Source: Nitrososphaerales archaeon
Lineage (GTDB): Archaea > Thermoproteota > Nitrososphaeria > Nitrososphaerales > UBA183
Assembly: GCA_030045755.1 (NCBI GenBank)
Contig: JASIEW010000157.1
Coordinates: forward strand, 1 to 5,041
Length of the DNA stretch: 5,041 nucleotides
Direction of reading: 5' to 3'
Shown here: positions 1-5,041 of the stretch, one piece after another
Position numbering within the stretch: the stretch's first letter is position 1
Layout of the letters: each line of letters opens with the position of its first letter
Translations under genes and position numbers: made by a program
Notes under the pieces: model-generated
Told to the model about the DNA's origin: nothing
Seen by the model: the letters and a program-made list of their open reading frames with translations, nothing else
Databases searched by the model: none

Positions 1-4
1 TCAT

Positions 5-1648
5 ATGTCATCTGGACAGCCAGTCATAATCCTGAAGGAAGGAACCGGCGAGTCGAGAGGTAGAGAGGCTCAAAGGAACAACATCGCGGCGGCTAAGCTG
101 ATTGCCGAAATAGTCAGGACTTCCCTCGGTCCCAGGGGCATGGACAAGATGTTGGTGGACACCATGGGCGACGTGACGATAACAAACGACGGCGCGACGA
201 TGCTGAAGGAGCTGGATATCCAGCATCCCGCTGCAAAGATGATGGTGGAGATCAGCAAGGCCACGGACAATGAGGTCGGAGACGGTACCACCTCGGCCGT
301 AGTGGTCGCAGGAGCGCTGATTGAGAAGGCCGAAGATCTCATCTCGAAGGACGTCCACCCAGTGGTCATCGTCGAGGGATACTCGAAGGCGACCGAGAAG
401 GCGCAGGAGATACTCGAGCAGATCGCCGAGAAGGTCGACCCGCAGGGGCGGGCAGAGCTCCTGAAGGTCGCGAACACCAGCATGATGACGAAGCTGGTCA
501 ACGAGGACTCGCCGCACCTTGCTGGGATAGTGGTGGACGCGATCCTGCAGGTGGCCGAAAAGACGGAGGGCGGCTACAAGGTTGACATCGACAACGTGAA
601 GGTCGAGAAGAAGCCCGGAGGAGCCCTCACCGACACCAAGCTCGTCCAAGGGATCATACTCGACAAAGAGGTAGTTCACTCGGGCATGCCCAAGAAGATA
701 GAGGACTCGAAGATAGCCCTGGTCAACTCGGCCCTCGAGATCGAGAAGACTGAGTTCTCGGCAGAGATCAGGATCAACGACCCTCAGCAGATGCAGCAAT
801 TCATGGATGAGGAGAACAGCATCCTGAGAGGGATGGTCGACAAGGTGAAGTCCGCTGGAGCCAACGTCCTCATCTGTCAGAAGGGAGTCGACGACCTGGC
901 GCAGCACTTCCTGGCGAAGGCAGGGGTCCTGGCCGTGAGGAGGGTCAAGGAGAGCGACATGACCAAGCTCCAAAAGGCCACGGGCGCGAGGATCGTCACG
1001 AACCTGGACGACCTGTCGAGCAAAGACCTCGGGTACGCCAAACTGGTGGAGGAGAGGAAGCTCGAGGACGACAAGTGGGTGTTCGTCGAGGGTTGCAAGA
1101 ACCCCAAGGCCGTGACAGTGCTGGTGAGGGGAGGAACCCAGCGCATCGTCGACGAAGCCGAGCGTGCCCTGCACGACTCGCTGATGGTGACGAAGGATGT
1201 GGTCGAACTTCCGGCTATCGTGGCTGGAGGCGGAGCCCCCGAGGAGGAGGTCTCCTTCCAGCTCAGGACCTGGGCGCAGAAGCTTTCGGGACGCGAGCAA
1301 CTTGCAGCGCTCAAGTTCGCAGACGCGATCGAAAGCATACCGCTGACCCTCGCCGAGAACGCGGGCATGGACCCTATCGACACACAGGTCGAACTGAGGG
1401 CGCGACACGGCAAGGGGGCGAAGTGGTACGGGGTCGATGCTCTGAACGGGAAGGTCGGAGACATGTATGCCAAGTCGGTCTGGGAGCCGCTGTCGGTCAA
1501 GCTCCAGATCCTGCGCGCGGCAACTGAAGCAGCGTCCATGATACTGAGGATAGACGACGTGATTGCCGCCAGCAAGATGAAGGCACCGCCCACGCCTCCA
1601 GGCGGAGGAGGCATGGGTGGAATGGGCGGAATGCCTCCGATGGACTAG
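5..1648 (+). CDS. ths: Thermosome subunit (group II chaperonin, TCP-1/Cpn60 family)
   Basis: ATP-driven cytoplasmic chaperonin subunit that assembles into a double-ring folding chamber with a built-in lid. The 547-residue product has the normal family length and looks complete. Visible motifs are the N-terminal TCP-1 signature LGPRGMDK (41-48), TNDGAT (60-65), the nucleotide-binding GDGTT (92-96, with the Asp at 93), the conserved Asp of ALHDSL (D391) thought to activate the attacking water, and GGGAPE (408-413). Residues about 215-375 form the apical domain, and about 245-280 should be the helical lid protrusion of group II chaperonins. The C-terminus is a Gly/Met tail (GGGGMGGMGGM, about 533-543) ending PPMD, typical of archaeal subunits. 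The ATG sits 4 bases into the window, so its promoter lies outside. It stands alone, convergent with the next gene. Whether it is an alpha or beta paralogue cannot be told here. Confidence 0.98.
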   Translation: MSSGQPVIILKEGTGESRGREAQRNNIAAAKLIAEIVRTSLGPRGMDKMLVDTMGDVTITNDGATMLKELDIQHPAAKMMVEISKATDNEVGDGTTSAVVVAGALIEKAEDLISKDVHPVVIVEGYSKATEKAQEILEQIAEKVDPQGRAELLKVANTSMMTKLVNEDSPHLAGIVVDAILQVAEKTEGGYKVDIDNVKVEKKPGGALTDTKLVQGIILDKEVVHSGMPKKIEDSKIALVNSALEIEKTEFSAEIRINDPQQMQQFMDEENSILRGMVDKVKSAGANVLICQKGVDDLAQHFLAKAGVLAVRRVKESDMTKLQKATGARIVTNLDDLSSKDLGYAKLVEERKLEDDKWVFVEGCKNPKAVTVLVRGGTQRIVDEAERALHDSLMVTKDVVELPAIVAGGGAPEEEVSFQLRTWAQKLSGREQLAALKFADAIESIPLTLAENAGMDPIDTQVELRARHGKGAKWYGVDALNGKVGDMYAKSVWEPLSVKLQILRAATEAASMILRIDDVIAASKMKAPPTPPGGGGMGGMGGMPPMD

Positions 1649-1681
1649 GCAGCAAGAGCTAGGCTAGAACAGGGACGAAAG

Positions 1682-1924
1682 CTACTCTTCTTCCTTCTTC
1701 TCTTCGGTCTCGGGCTTGCCCCACCTGCCGACCTTCGGGACGCCCTTGGTCCTGAAGAGGGACATCCCCTGCTGATACCGCTGGAGCTCTACCTCCAGGT
1801 ACCGGATGTCTGACGTCACAGCCGCGACTTGCTTTTCAGTCCCCTTCTTTCCCGTCAACTCGGCGAGCTTGGCCTTCTTTTCAGCCACCATTGATGAGAT
1901 AAGTTGCTCGTATTCCGTGGTCAA
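1682..1924 (-). CDS. Small coiled-coil protein of unknown function
   Basis: I do not recognise this 80-residue protein. Residues about 1-55 are rich in Glu, Lys, Gln, Leu and Ala with a heptad-like pattern, suggesting one or two amphipathic helices or a coiled coil. A short conserved-looking segment follows (FRTKGVPKVGRWGKP, 57-71), and the chain ends in a charged tail (TEEKKEEE). There is no signal peptide or membrane segment, so it is probably cytoplasmic. The chosen start is a TTG 28 bases from the TATAA core; the next in-frame ATG (Met12, at 1889-1891) would give a 69-residue product. No good ribosome binding site precedes the TTG, which fits a very short leader. The gene is convergent with the thermosome gene (33-base gap) and divergent from the zinc-ribbon gene. 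Any chaperone-related role is speculation from position only. The reading frame is credible because it fills the interval between stop and promoter cleanly. Confidence 0.72.
   Translation of the reverse strand: MTTEYEQLISSMVAEKKAKLAELTGKKGTEKQVAAVTSDIRYLEVELQRYQQGMSLFRTKGVPKVGRWGKPETEEKKEEE
1685..1705 (+). terminator. Possible pyrimidine-tract terminator downstream of the thermosome gene
   Basis: A 21-base uninterrupted C/T tract begins 36 bases after the thermosome stop codon, read on the + strand. Archaeal RNA polymerase terminates at U-rich stretches, so this could end the thermosome transcript. However, the tract has no run longer than two Ts, and it is also simply the antisense of the Glu/Lys-rich tail of the convergent gene, which is enough to explain it. 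No hairpin is obvious in the 33-base gap before it. Confidence 0.2.
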
Positions 1925-1949
1925 GCTCGGTTCCCGCGCCGCCGTGCCT

Positions 1950-1960
1950 AAATTATAAAG
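1950..1960. promoter_or_regulatory. Divergent archaeal TATA box
   Basis: An AT-rich island in a GC-rich intergenic region reads AAATTATAAAG on the + strand and CTTTATAATTT on the - strand, with the palindromic core TTATAA at 1953-1958. The core centre is about 27 bases before the GTG of the + strand zinc-ribbon gene, the spacing expected for a leaderless archaeal transcript. It is about 31 bases before the TTG of the - strand coiled-coil gene, leaving a leader of only a few bases. On the + side the A-rich bases just before the core could serve as a TFB recognition element; the - side lacks these, so the + direction is probably stronger. Confidence 0.7.
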
Positions 1961-1982
1961 GCGTTGTCAAAGTGAGCGCTCC

Positions 1983-2249
1983 GTGAGACCGCAGCTTTTC
2001 GTTGGCGGCGCAATGGTCATGCTCCTCGGAGCGCTCTTCTATGTCACCGCTCTGCCGCTTGCGTTCTCCTGGAGCATCCCCTTCCTGGTGGGCGGGGCGA
2101 TAATGGCGACCGTCAGCCTGTTCGTGCCGGAAGGAGGGGGCCCGATTCGCCCTCCCGAGGGCCACAAGTTCTGCGTGTTCTGCTCGACGACCATGCCGAA
2201 CGAGGTCGAGAGGTGCCCGTATTGCAACGGCCTGCAGCCCAAGGGATAG
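1983..2249 (+). CDS. Two-helix membrane protein with C-terminal zinc ribbon
   Basis: This 88-residue protein has two hydrophobic segments likely to cross the membrane (about 5-24 and 31-48), a Pro/Gly-rich linker (49-60) and a C-terminal zinc ribbon with two CxxC knuckles, CVFC (C64, C67) and CPYC (C78, C81). Two crossings and a basic N-terminus (MRPQ) predict that both ends, and hence the zinc ribbon, face the cytoplasm. Its function is unknown; small membrane zinc-ribbon proteins are common in archaea and may bind nucleic acid or protein partners. The start is a GTG placed about 27 bases after the TATA core, so the mRNA is probably leaderless, which supports this start in the absence of a ribosome binding site. 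It is followed after 8 bases by the DUF371 gene and is probably co-transcribed with it. Confidence 0.85.
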   Translation: MRPQLFVGGAMVMLLGALFYVTALPLAFSWSIPFLVGGAIMATVSLFVPEGGGPIRPPEGHKFCVFCSTTMPNEVERCPYCNGLQPKG

Positions 2250-2257
2250 AAGCGGGC

Positions 2258-2713
2258 ATGGATCAGCTCGAAGAGGTCGCGCGAGGACGGCGCGAAGGAG
2301 CGTCTTCCGTTGTGGAGTTCCACGGCCATCCGATGGTCCAGGCGCTCCATCCCACCACGATAGAGGTGACCACCGAGGAACACCTGACGAGGAGGGGCGA
2401 CTGTATCATCGGGGTGTCTGCGTCCAGTGGCTGCGCACAACTCAGCGAGTCGGTAAAGACCGCGATCAGGGAGGGGTCGCGGCTCCTAGTCAGGATAGTC
2501 GTCGGGGGCGAGTCGTTCGAGCTCTCCGCTGCGGGCGACCCGAGGCTAGACCTCTCCCACCCGAGAGACATCGTCATCAGAAAGAGCGAGTTCCTGAGCG
2601 ACAGGACCTTGGCGATCAGGGCGAGCTCAGCAGCGGCAGACATTCCCAGGTCGATGGTGTCACGGCTCAGAGACCCCCACACGACGGGCACACTGGAGAT
2701 ACGCGTCCTCTGA
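2258..2713 (+). CDS. DUF371 family protein
   Basis: A 151-residue soluble protein of the archaeal DUF371 family, whose biochemical role is not known to me. Family-like motifs are GHP (23-25), HPTT (31-34), RGDCIIG (46-52), GDPRLDLSHP (93-102), DIVIRKS (104-110) and RTLAI (116-120). The two halves repeat each other: G-x-P, an HP dipeptide 8 residues after the G, then I, L and R at matching distances, and an ASS motif further on, indicating an internal duplication. The start is uncertain. The ATG used here is 8 bases after the upstream stop codon, which suits translational coupling. A GTG at 2312, preceded by GAAGGAG at 2294-2300 with an 11-base spacer, would begin just before the conserved GHP and give a 133-residue protein. 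An ATG at 2213 overlapping the zinc-ribbon gene is less likely. It is probably in an operon with the membrane zinc-ribbon gene. Confidence 0.9.
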   Translation: MDQLEEVARGRREGASSVVEFHGHPMVQALHPTTIEVTTEEHLTRRGDCIIGVSASSGCAQLSESVKTAIREGSRLLVRIVVGGESFELSAAGDPRLDLSHPRDIVIRKSEFLSDRTLAIRASSAAADIPRSMVSRLRDPHTTGTLEIRVL

Positions 2714-2754
2714 CGGCGGGCGCGACCTTCCAGCCCGAGACCTTCGGCCCAAGC

Positions 2755-2762
2755 GTTATTAC
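2755..2762 (+). promoter_or_regulatory. Weak candidate TATA box
   Basis: GTTATTAC is the best AT-rich octamer in the 79-base gap between the DUF371 gene and the next small gene. Its centre is about 34 bases before the ATG at 2793, which would leave a leader of roughly 8-10 bases. It matches the archaeal TATA consensus only loosely, and the nearby ATCATTTTCC stretch is an alternative. Confidence 0.35.
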
Positions 2763-2792
2763 TCGATCATTTTCCAAGTTCGGCAAAGCTGA

Positions 2793-2999
2793 ATGATGAG
2801 AAACGTCAGAGAGTACCTCGACGAACTCGAGAAGAGCAAGGACGGTAGACCTGAGCAGGTGAAAGAAGGGCTCGAGTCATACATTGACCTCTGGAAGAGA
2901 GCGATAGAGAACGGAGTGGTCTCGCCGGACGATGACGTCGATTCGGCCCTGGAGAAGGTGGAAGAGAAGGGAGGGCTCTACGCGGCGGCCGAAGGCTGA
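2793..2999 (+). CDS. Small acidic helical protein of unknown function
   Basis: I do not recognise this 68-residue protein. It is acidic and looks mostly helical: about 3-15 (REYLDELEKSK), about 19-40 (EQVKEGLESYIDLWKRAIENG) and about 49-59 (VDSALEKVEEKG). Cys, His and membrane segments are absent, which suggests a small soluble helical bundle or a protein-interaction module. Two tandem ATGs (2793 and 2796) are both possible starts; no ribosome binding site is visible. Coding potential is supported by a clean frame, strong helix patterning and a position that exactly fills the space before a convergent gene. It could be the last gene of the zinc-ribbon/DUF371 operon or have its own weak promoter. 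Confidence 0.7.
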   Translation: MMRNVREYLDELEKSKDGRPEQVKEGLESYIDLWKRAIENGVVSPDDDVDSALEKVEEKGGLYAAAEG

Positions 3000-3003
3000 G
3001 GGT

Positions 3004-3024
3004 GCCGTGGCCTAAGGCCTTGGC
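3004..3024. repeat. Short inverted repeat at a convergent gene junction
   Basis: GGCCT-A-AGGCC (3009-3019) is a perfect palindrome, and GCC (3004-3006) pairs with GGC (3022-3024) outside a 2-base mismatch on each side. It lies at the 12-base junction between two convergent stop codons and overlaps the last codons of the - strand HEAT gene. It could form a small GC hairpin in either transcript and might mark a bidirectional transcript end, but no T run follows it on either strand, so chance is possible. Confidence 0.35.
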
Positions 3025-3521
3025 GCTCTCTCTCTCGCGCTCGAACCCGCCGAATATGTCTTCAGGAACTTGATGTTGAACAAAGACGCCTTGGCCGAGT
3101 TGCTGACTATCTCGTCCTTGTCTGCCAGCGCCTCCGTGAGTACTCTCTCGGCGTCTGGCGTCCCAATCGATCCCATCGCCGCGGCAGACTCGTGCCTTAC
3201 TATCGGGTCTGGGTCCGTCCGGACGGCTAGTGCGAGCGCTGCGTTTCCATCAGGCAGGCCTATCTGTCCTATGGAGAACGCTGCCTCATGTCTTACAAGA
3301 GGATCGGGGTCGTTGTGGAGGACATCCCCAAGCGTGTCCAGGCATCCTTTCCCTCCTATCTCCGCGAGGATGCAGACCGCGTGGACCCGGAGCACGAGGC
3401 TTGGCTCGTTCTTCAGCACTGCGACGAAGTATGACTCGTCCTTCCTTGACCAAGCCTCCTCCATCCCCTTCATCACTTCCATGCAATGACCCTCGTCGTC
3501 GATGACTGTACTCGTGTACAT
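3012..3521 (-). CDS. HEAT-repeat protein resembling half of deoxyhypusine hydroxylase
   Basis: A 169-residue all-helical protein with four HEAT (PBS-lyase type) repeats: about 30-57, 61-88, 91-120 and 123-150. Repeats 2 and 3 carry near-identical segments, LVRHEAAFSIGQIG (75-88) and IVRHESAAAMGSIG (107-120), placing His-Glu pairs at H78/E79 and H110/E111, 32 residues apart. In eukaryotic deoxyhypusine hydroxylase (DOHH), which completes hypusine on eIF5A, each four-repeat half has His-Glu pairs in its second and third repeats about 33 residues apart, and four such pairs hold a di-iron centre. Here only one half is present, so an active enzyme would need a dimer. Repeat 1 (RVHAVCILAEIGG) and repeat 4 also resemble DOHH counterparts. 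The start ATG lies 28 bases from a TATA box, supporting a leaderless mRNA; Met14 is an alternative. The alternative reading is a generic HEAT scaffold protein. HEAT architecture is near certain; the DOHH link is inference. Confidence 0.93.
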   Translation of the reverse strand: MYTSTVIDDEGHCMEVMKGMEEAWSRKDESYFVAVLKNEPSLVLRVHAVCILAEIGGKGCLDTLGDVLHNDPDPLVRHEAAFSIGQIGLPDGNAALALAVRTDPDPIVRHESAAAMGSIGTPDAERVLTEALADKDEIVSNSAKASLFNIKFLKTYSAGSSARERAPRP

Positions 3522-3545
3522 CGGCCTCGCCCCAAACGCGTCGGC

Positions 3546-3553
3546 GTATAAAG
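3546..3553 (-). promoter_or_regulatory. TATA box for the HEAT-repeat gene
   Basis: On the - strand the sequence reads CTTTATAC within an otherwise GC-rich 42-base gap. Its centre is 28 bases from the A of the ATG at 3521, the distance at which archaeal RNA polymerase starts, so the transcript should begin at or next to the start codon. It indicates that the HEAT gene can be transcribed independently of the upstream transsulfuration genes. Confidence 0.7.
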
Positions 3554-3563
3554 GGGCGCGCGG

Positions 3564-4727
3564 TTAGCTGAGCGCAGCCTTCAAATCGGATATGAGGTCG
3601 TCCGCGTCCTCCACTCCGACCGAGAACCGTACCAGGCCGTCTCCTACGCCGAGCTTCTCTCTTCTGCTCTTGGGGAGACTTGCATGGGTCATGGTCGCCG
3701 GATGCTCCACCAGAGATTCGACCCCGCCCAGGCTTTCCGCGAGGGCGAACACCCTGAGCCTGGAGAGGAATCTGAGCGCGGCGGGCAGCCCGCCCTTGAT
3801 TTCCGCCGAGAGCATGCCGCCCGGCAGGCGCATCTGACTCTTGGCCAGGGCGTGCTGAGGATGAGACTTGAGTCCGGGATAGTTGACCGTGACGAACTTT
3901 GGATGCCGTGAGAGGAACTCTGCCACCTCTGACGCGTTCTCGCTGTGCCTCTTCATACGGAGGTGCAAGGTCTTCGAACCACGCAGCACCAGGTAGCAGT
4001 CGAACGGAGACGGCACCGAACCCAGGGCGTTCTGGTTGAACTTCACCGACTCGAAGAGGCCCTCGTCTGAAGTCATCATCGCCCCGCCCACCACGTCGCT
4101 GTGGCCTCCGATGTACTTCGTCGTGCTGTGCACCACGACAGTTGCACCGAGGTCCAGCGGGTTCTGAATGAACGGGCTGGCGAACGTGTTGTCGACGATA
4201 GTGATGGCGCCAGCCTCTCTGGCCATTTTGGAGACCGCTCTCAGGTCGCAGATGTGGATGAGCGGGTTCGTGGGGCTCTCGAGCCACAGGAGCTTGGTGG
4301 GCCGCTTCAGGGCGAGGCGCACGGCGTCCAAACTCCGTGTGTCGACGTAGCTGAAGGTCACTCCAAACTTCGCAAGCGTTCGCTCAAACAGGCGGACCGT
4401 ACCTCCGTAGAGATCGTTCTCGGCGACCACGTGGTCGCCTTTCGAAAGCGAGGACAGCAAGAGGGTGGTCTCGGCGGCCATCCCAGACGAGAAGGCCAAA
4501 GCGTGTTTTGCGTTCTCCAGTGATGCGAGCCTCTTCTCCAGTGCGAGTCTTGTGGGGTTGCCGGTCCTCGAGTACTCCAGGCCCGCCGTAGGCTTGTCCA
4601 CTTCTCTCCTGGCGAATGTCGCGCTCAGGTGTATCGGGACTGCCACGTCACCTGTGGCGGAATAGTCAGGCTCCTCGCCAGCATGCACGGCCCTGGTCCC
4701 GAACCCTAGACGGTCACTTCTGGCCAA
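3564..4727 (-). CDS. PLP-dependent cystathionine gamma-lyase / gamma-synthase
   Basis: A 387-residue cytosolic enzyme of the Cys/Met metabolism PLP family (fold type I). Visible features are GFGTRAVHAG (8-17) at the N-terminus, YSRTGNPT (52-59), whose Tyr and Arg bind the cofactor phosphate of the partner subunit, SGMAA (81-85), LYGGT (106-110) with the Tyr that stacks on PLP, D179 in VDNTF, the Schiff-base lysine K204 in HSTTKYIGGHSD, SLGGVESL (332-339) and RFSVG (367-371). Gly109 replaces the Cys typical of methionine gamma-lyase, so that activity is unlikely. Lyase and synthase cannot be separated by motif alone; the upstream CBS-domain gene favours cystathionine gamma-lyase in reverse transsulfuration (cystathionine to cysteine, ammonia and 2-oxobutyrate). 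The start is TTG: an in-frame TGA lies 12 bases upstream, the first downstream alternative (GTG, V14) would remove the conserved N-terminus, and a good ribosome binding site precedes it. It overlaps the upstream gene by 14 bases. Confidence 0.95.
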   Translation of the reverse strand: MARSDRLGFGTRAVHAGEEPDYSATGDVAVPIHLSATFARREVDKPTAGLEYSRTGNPTRLALEKRLASLENAKHALAFSSGMAAETTLLLSSLSKGDHVVAENDLYGGTVRLFERTLAKFGVTFSYVDTRSLDAVRLALKRPTKLLWLESPTNPLIHICDLRAVSKMAREAGAITIVDNTFASPFIQNPLDLGATVVVHSTTKYIGGHSDVVGGAMMTSDEGLFESVKFNQNALGSVPSPFDCYLVLRGSKTLHLRMKRHSENASEVAEFLSRHPKFVTVNYPGLKSHPQHALAKSQMRLPGGMLSAEIKGGLPAALRFLSRLRVFALAESLGGVESLVEHPATMTHASLPKSRREKLGVGDGLVRFSVGVEDADDLISDLKAALS

Positions 4728-5041
4728 TGTACCCGATCACGTCCATGGCGGTAAGTATGTCTACCGGTCTCCCCCTTCTCGTCACGACCACGGCGCCCCT
4801 GCCGCCGAGCAGGGTCCCGGGAAGCGAAACAGATCCCGCGGAGTCGACCGATGGGAGCGGAGGCTCCATCGCTTCCTGTACTTTCATGCGCGACGAGCGC
4901 CCATCTGCGTGCGCGAGGAGCGTGGAGACGGTCACACAACCTACCTGCACTCCGTCCTCCACGACCGGAAGGAACGAGACTCGGCGCGAGGTCATGAGCT
5001 CTGCGGCCTTGGAGAGGCGTTCGACCGGCGCTATGGTAAGA
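4714..5041 (-). CDS. CBS-domain pair, C-terminal part; probable cystathionine beta-synthase (partial)
   Basis: Only the last 108 residues are present; the open frame continues past the right edge with no stop, so the methionine at 4995 is probably internal. The visible part holds two CBS domains, about 1-45 (APVERLSKAAELM, then FLPVVEDG, V.GCVTVSTLL) and about 53-108 (VQEAMEPPLPSV, then GAVVVTRRGRPVDILTAMDVIGYI). Such pairs bind adenosyl ligands and regulate attached enzymes. The PPLPSV start of the second domain and the DVIGYIGQK ending recall the tail of bacterial cystathionine beta-synthases that carry a CBS pair and sit beside a gamma-lyase gene. The likely full protein therefore joins homocysteine and serine into cystathionine, with the PLP catalytic domain lying outside the window. 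A stand-alone CBS-domain regulator remains possible. The stop codon lies inside the start of the downstream PLP-enzyme gene. Confidence 0.85.
   Translation of the reverse strand, partial: LTIAPVERLSKAAELMTSRRVSFLPVVEDGVQVGCVTVSTLLAHADGRSSRMKVQEAMEPPLPSVDSAGSVSLPGTLLGGRGAVVVTRRGRPVDILTAMDVIGYIGQK
4735..4740 (-). promoter_or_regulatory. Ribosome binding site deciding a TTG start
   Basis: On the - strand GTGATC sits 7 bases before the TTG at 4727. It matches the GGTGATC part of the sequence complementary to the archaeal 16S rRNA 3' end. It lies inside the coding region of the upstream CBS-domain gene, so the PLP enzyme is probably translated by re-initiation or internal entry on a shared mRNA. 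Confidence 0.65.

Noticed and set aside
8..1408. A 466-codon open frame on the - strand opposite the thermosome gene
   Set aside because: It is the antisense of a chaperonin gene with all family motifs. Its translation is an unusual Leu/Asp/His/Arg-rich composition without recognisable motifs, as expected from GC-rich antisense sequence.
877..1614. A 245-codon open frame on the - strand within the thermosome gene
   Set aside because: Shadow frame: Ser/Ala/Pro-rich, no motif, no promoter, entirely inside a well-supported gene.
2263..2691. A 142-codon open frame on the - strand opposite the DUF371 gene
   Set aside because: The + strand frame has family motifs and an internal repeat; the antisense frame has none.
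3286..4287. A 333-codon open frame on the - strand spanning the PLP-enzyme and HEAT genes
   Set aside because: It crosses two real genes in another frame, and its Arg/Gly/Pro-rich translation is typical of a GC-rich out-of-frame reading.
3564..4727. Methionine gamma-lyase as the activity of the PLP enzyme
   Set aside because: The position after LYG is Gly (G109) rather than the Cys typical of methionine gamma-lyases, and the neighbouring CBS-pair gene fits cystathionine metabolism.
4706..4939. A 77-codon - strand frame overlapping the CBS-domain and PLP-enzyme starts
   Set aside because: It is out of frame with the clear CBS-domain pair, and its translation is Arg-rich and motif-free.
4714..4995. 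A complete 93-residue CBS protein starting at the methionine at 4995
   Set aside because: The frame stays open to the window edge, and the 15 residues upstream (LTIAPVERLSKAAEL) supply the conserved start of the first CBS domain, so the true start lies further upstream.
1..5041. tRNA, rRNA, CRISPR array, insertion sequence or attachment site
   Set aside because: No cloverleaf, spaced direct repeats, transposase motifs or terminal inverted repeats were seen by eye; the intergenic gaps are all under 100 bases.

Overview
This window looks like a GC-rich archaeal chromosome segment. The evidence is a group II chaperonin (thermosome) subunit with the Gly/Met-rich tail common in archaea, a DUF371 protein (a family I know as archaeal), TATA-type promoters placed about 25-28 nt from start codons (leaderless transcription), and a GTGATC-type ribosome binding site matching the archaeal 16S 3' end. 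The phylum cannot be fixed from this sequence; a Thermoproteota/Nitrososphaeria-like lineage is possible but is only an impression. Coding density is very high: there is no gene-free stretch over 100 bases, and I see no tRNA, rRNA, CRISPR array or mobile element.

Layout, left to right. (1) A complete thermosome subunit on the + strand (5-1648). (2) Convergent with it, a small coiled-coil protein of unknown function on the - strand (1682-1924). (3) A compact divergent promoter region (1925-1982) built around a palindromic TTATAA core, from which a + strand pair runs: a two-helix membrane protein with a C-terminal zinc ribbon (1983-2249), then a DUF371 protein (2258-2713). (4) A small acidic unknown protein on the + strand (2793-2999). 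(5) A convergent - strand block: a four-repeat HEAT protein with two His-Glu motifs resembling half of a deoxyhypusine hydroxylase (3012-3521, with its own TATA box), preceded by a two-gene transsulfuration operon. That operon consists of a truncated upstream gene ending in a CBS-domain pair (4714-5041, running off the right edge) and a PLP-dependent cystathionine gamma-lyase/synthase (3564-4727), overlapping by 14 nt.

How the genes work together: the CBS-pair gene and the PLP enzyme probably form a reverse transsulfuration unit (homocysteine to cystathionine to cysteine), provided the missing upstream part is a cystathionine beta-synthase catalytic domain. The thermosome is a stand-alone protein-folding gene. 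The most interesting object is the HEAT protein: its repeat order, His-Glu placement and C-terminal repeat match one half of eukaryotic deoxyhypusine hydroxylase, suggesting a possible homodimeric di-iron enzyme. A second notable observation is a clear internal duplication in the DUF371 protein.
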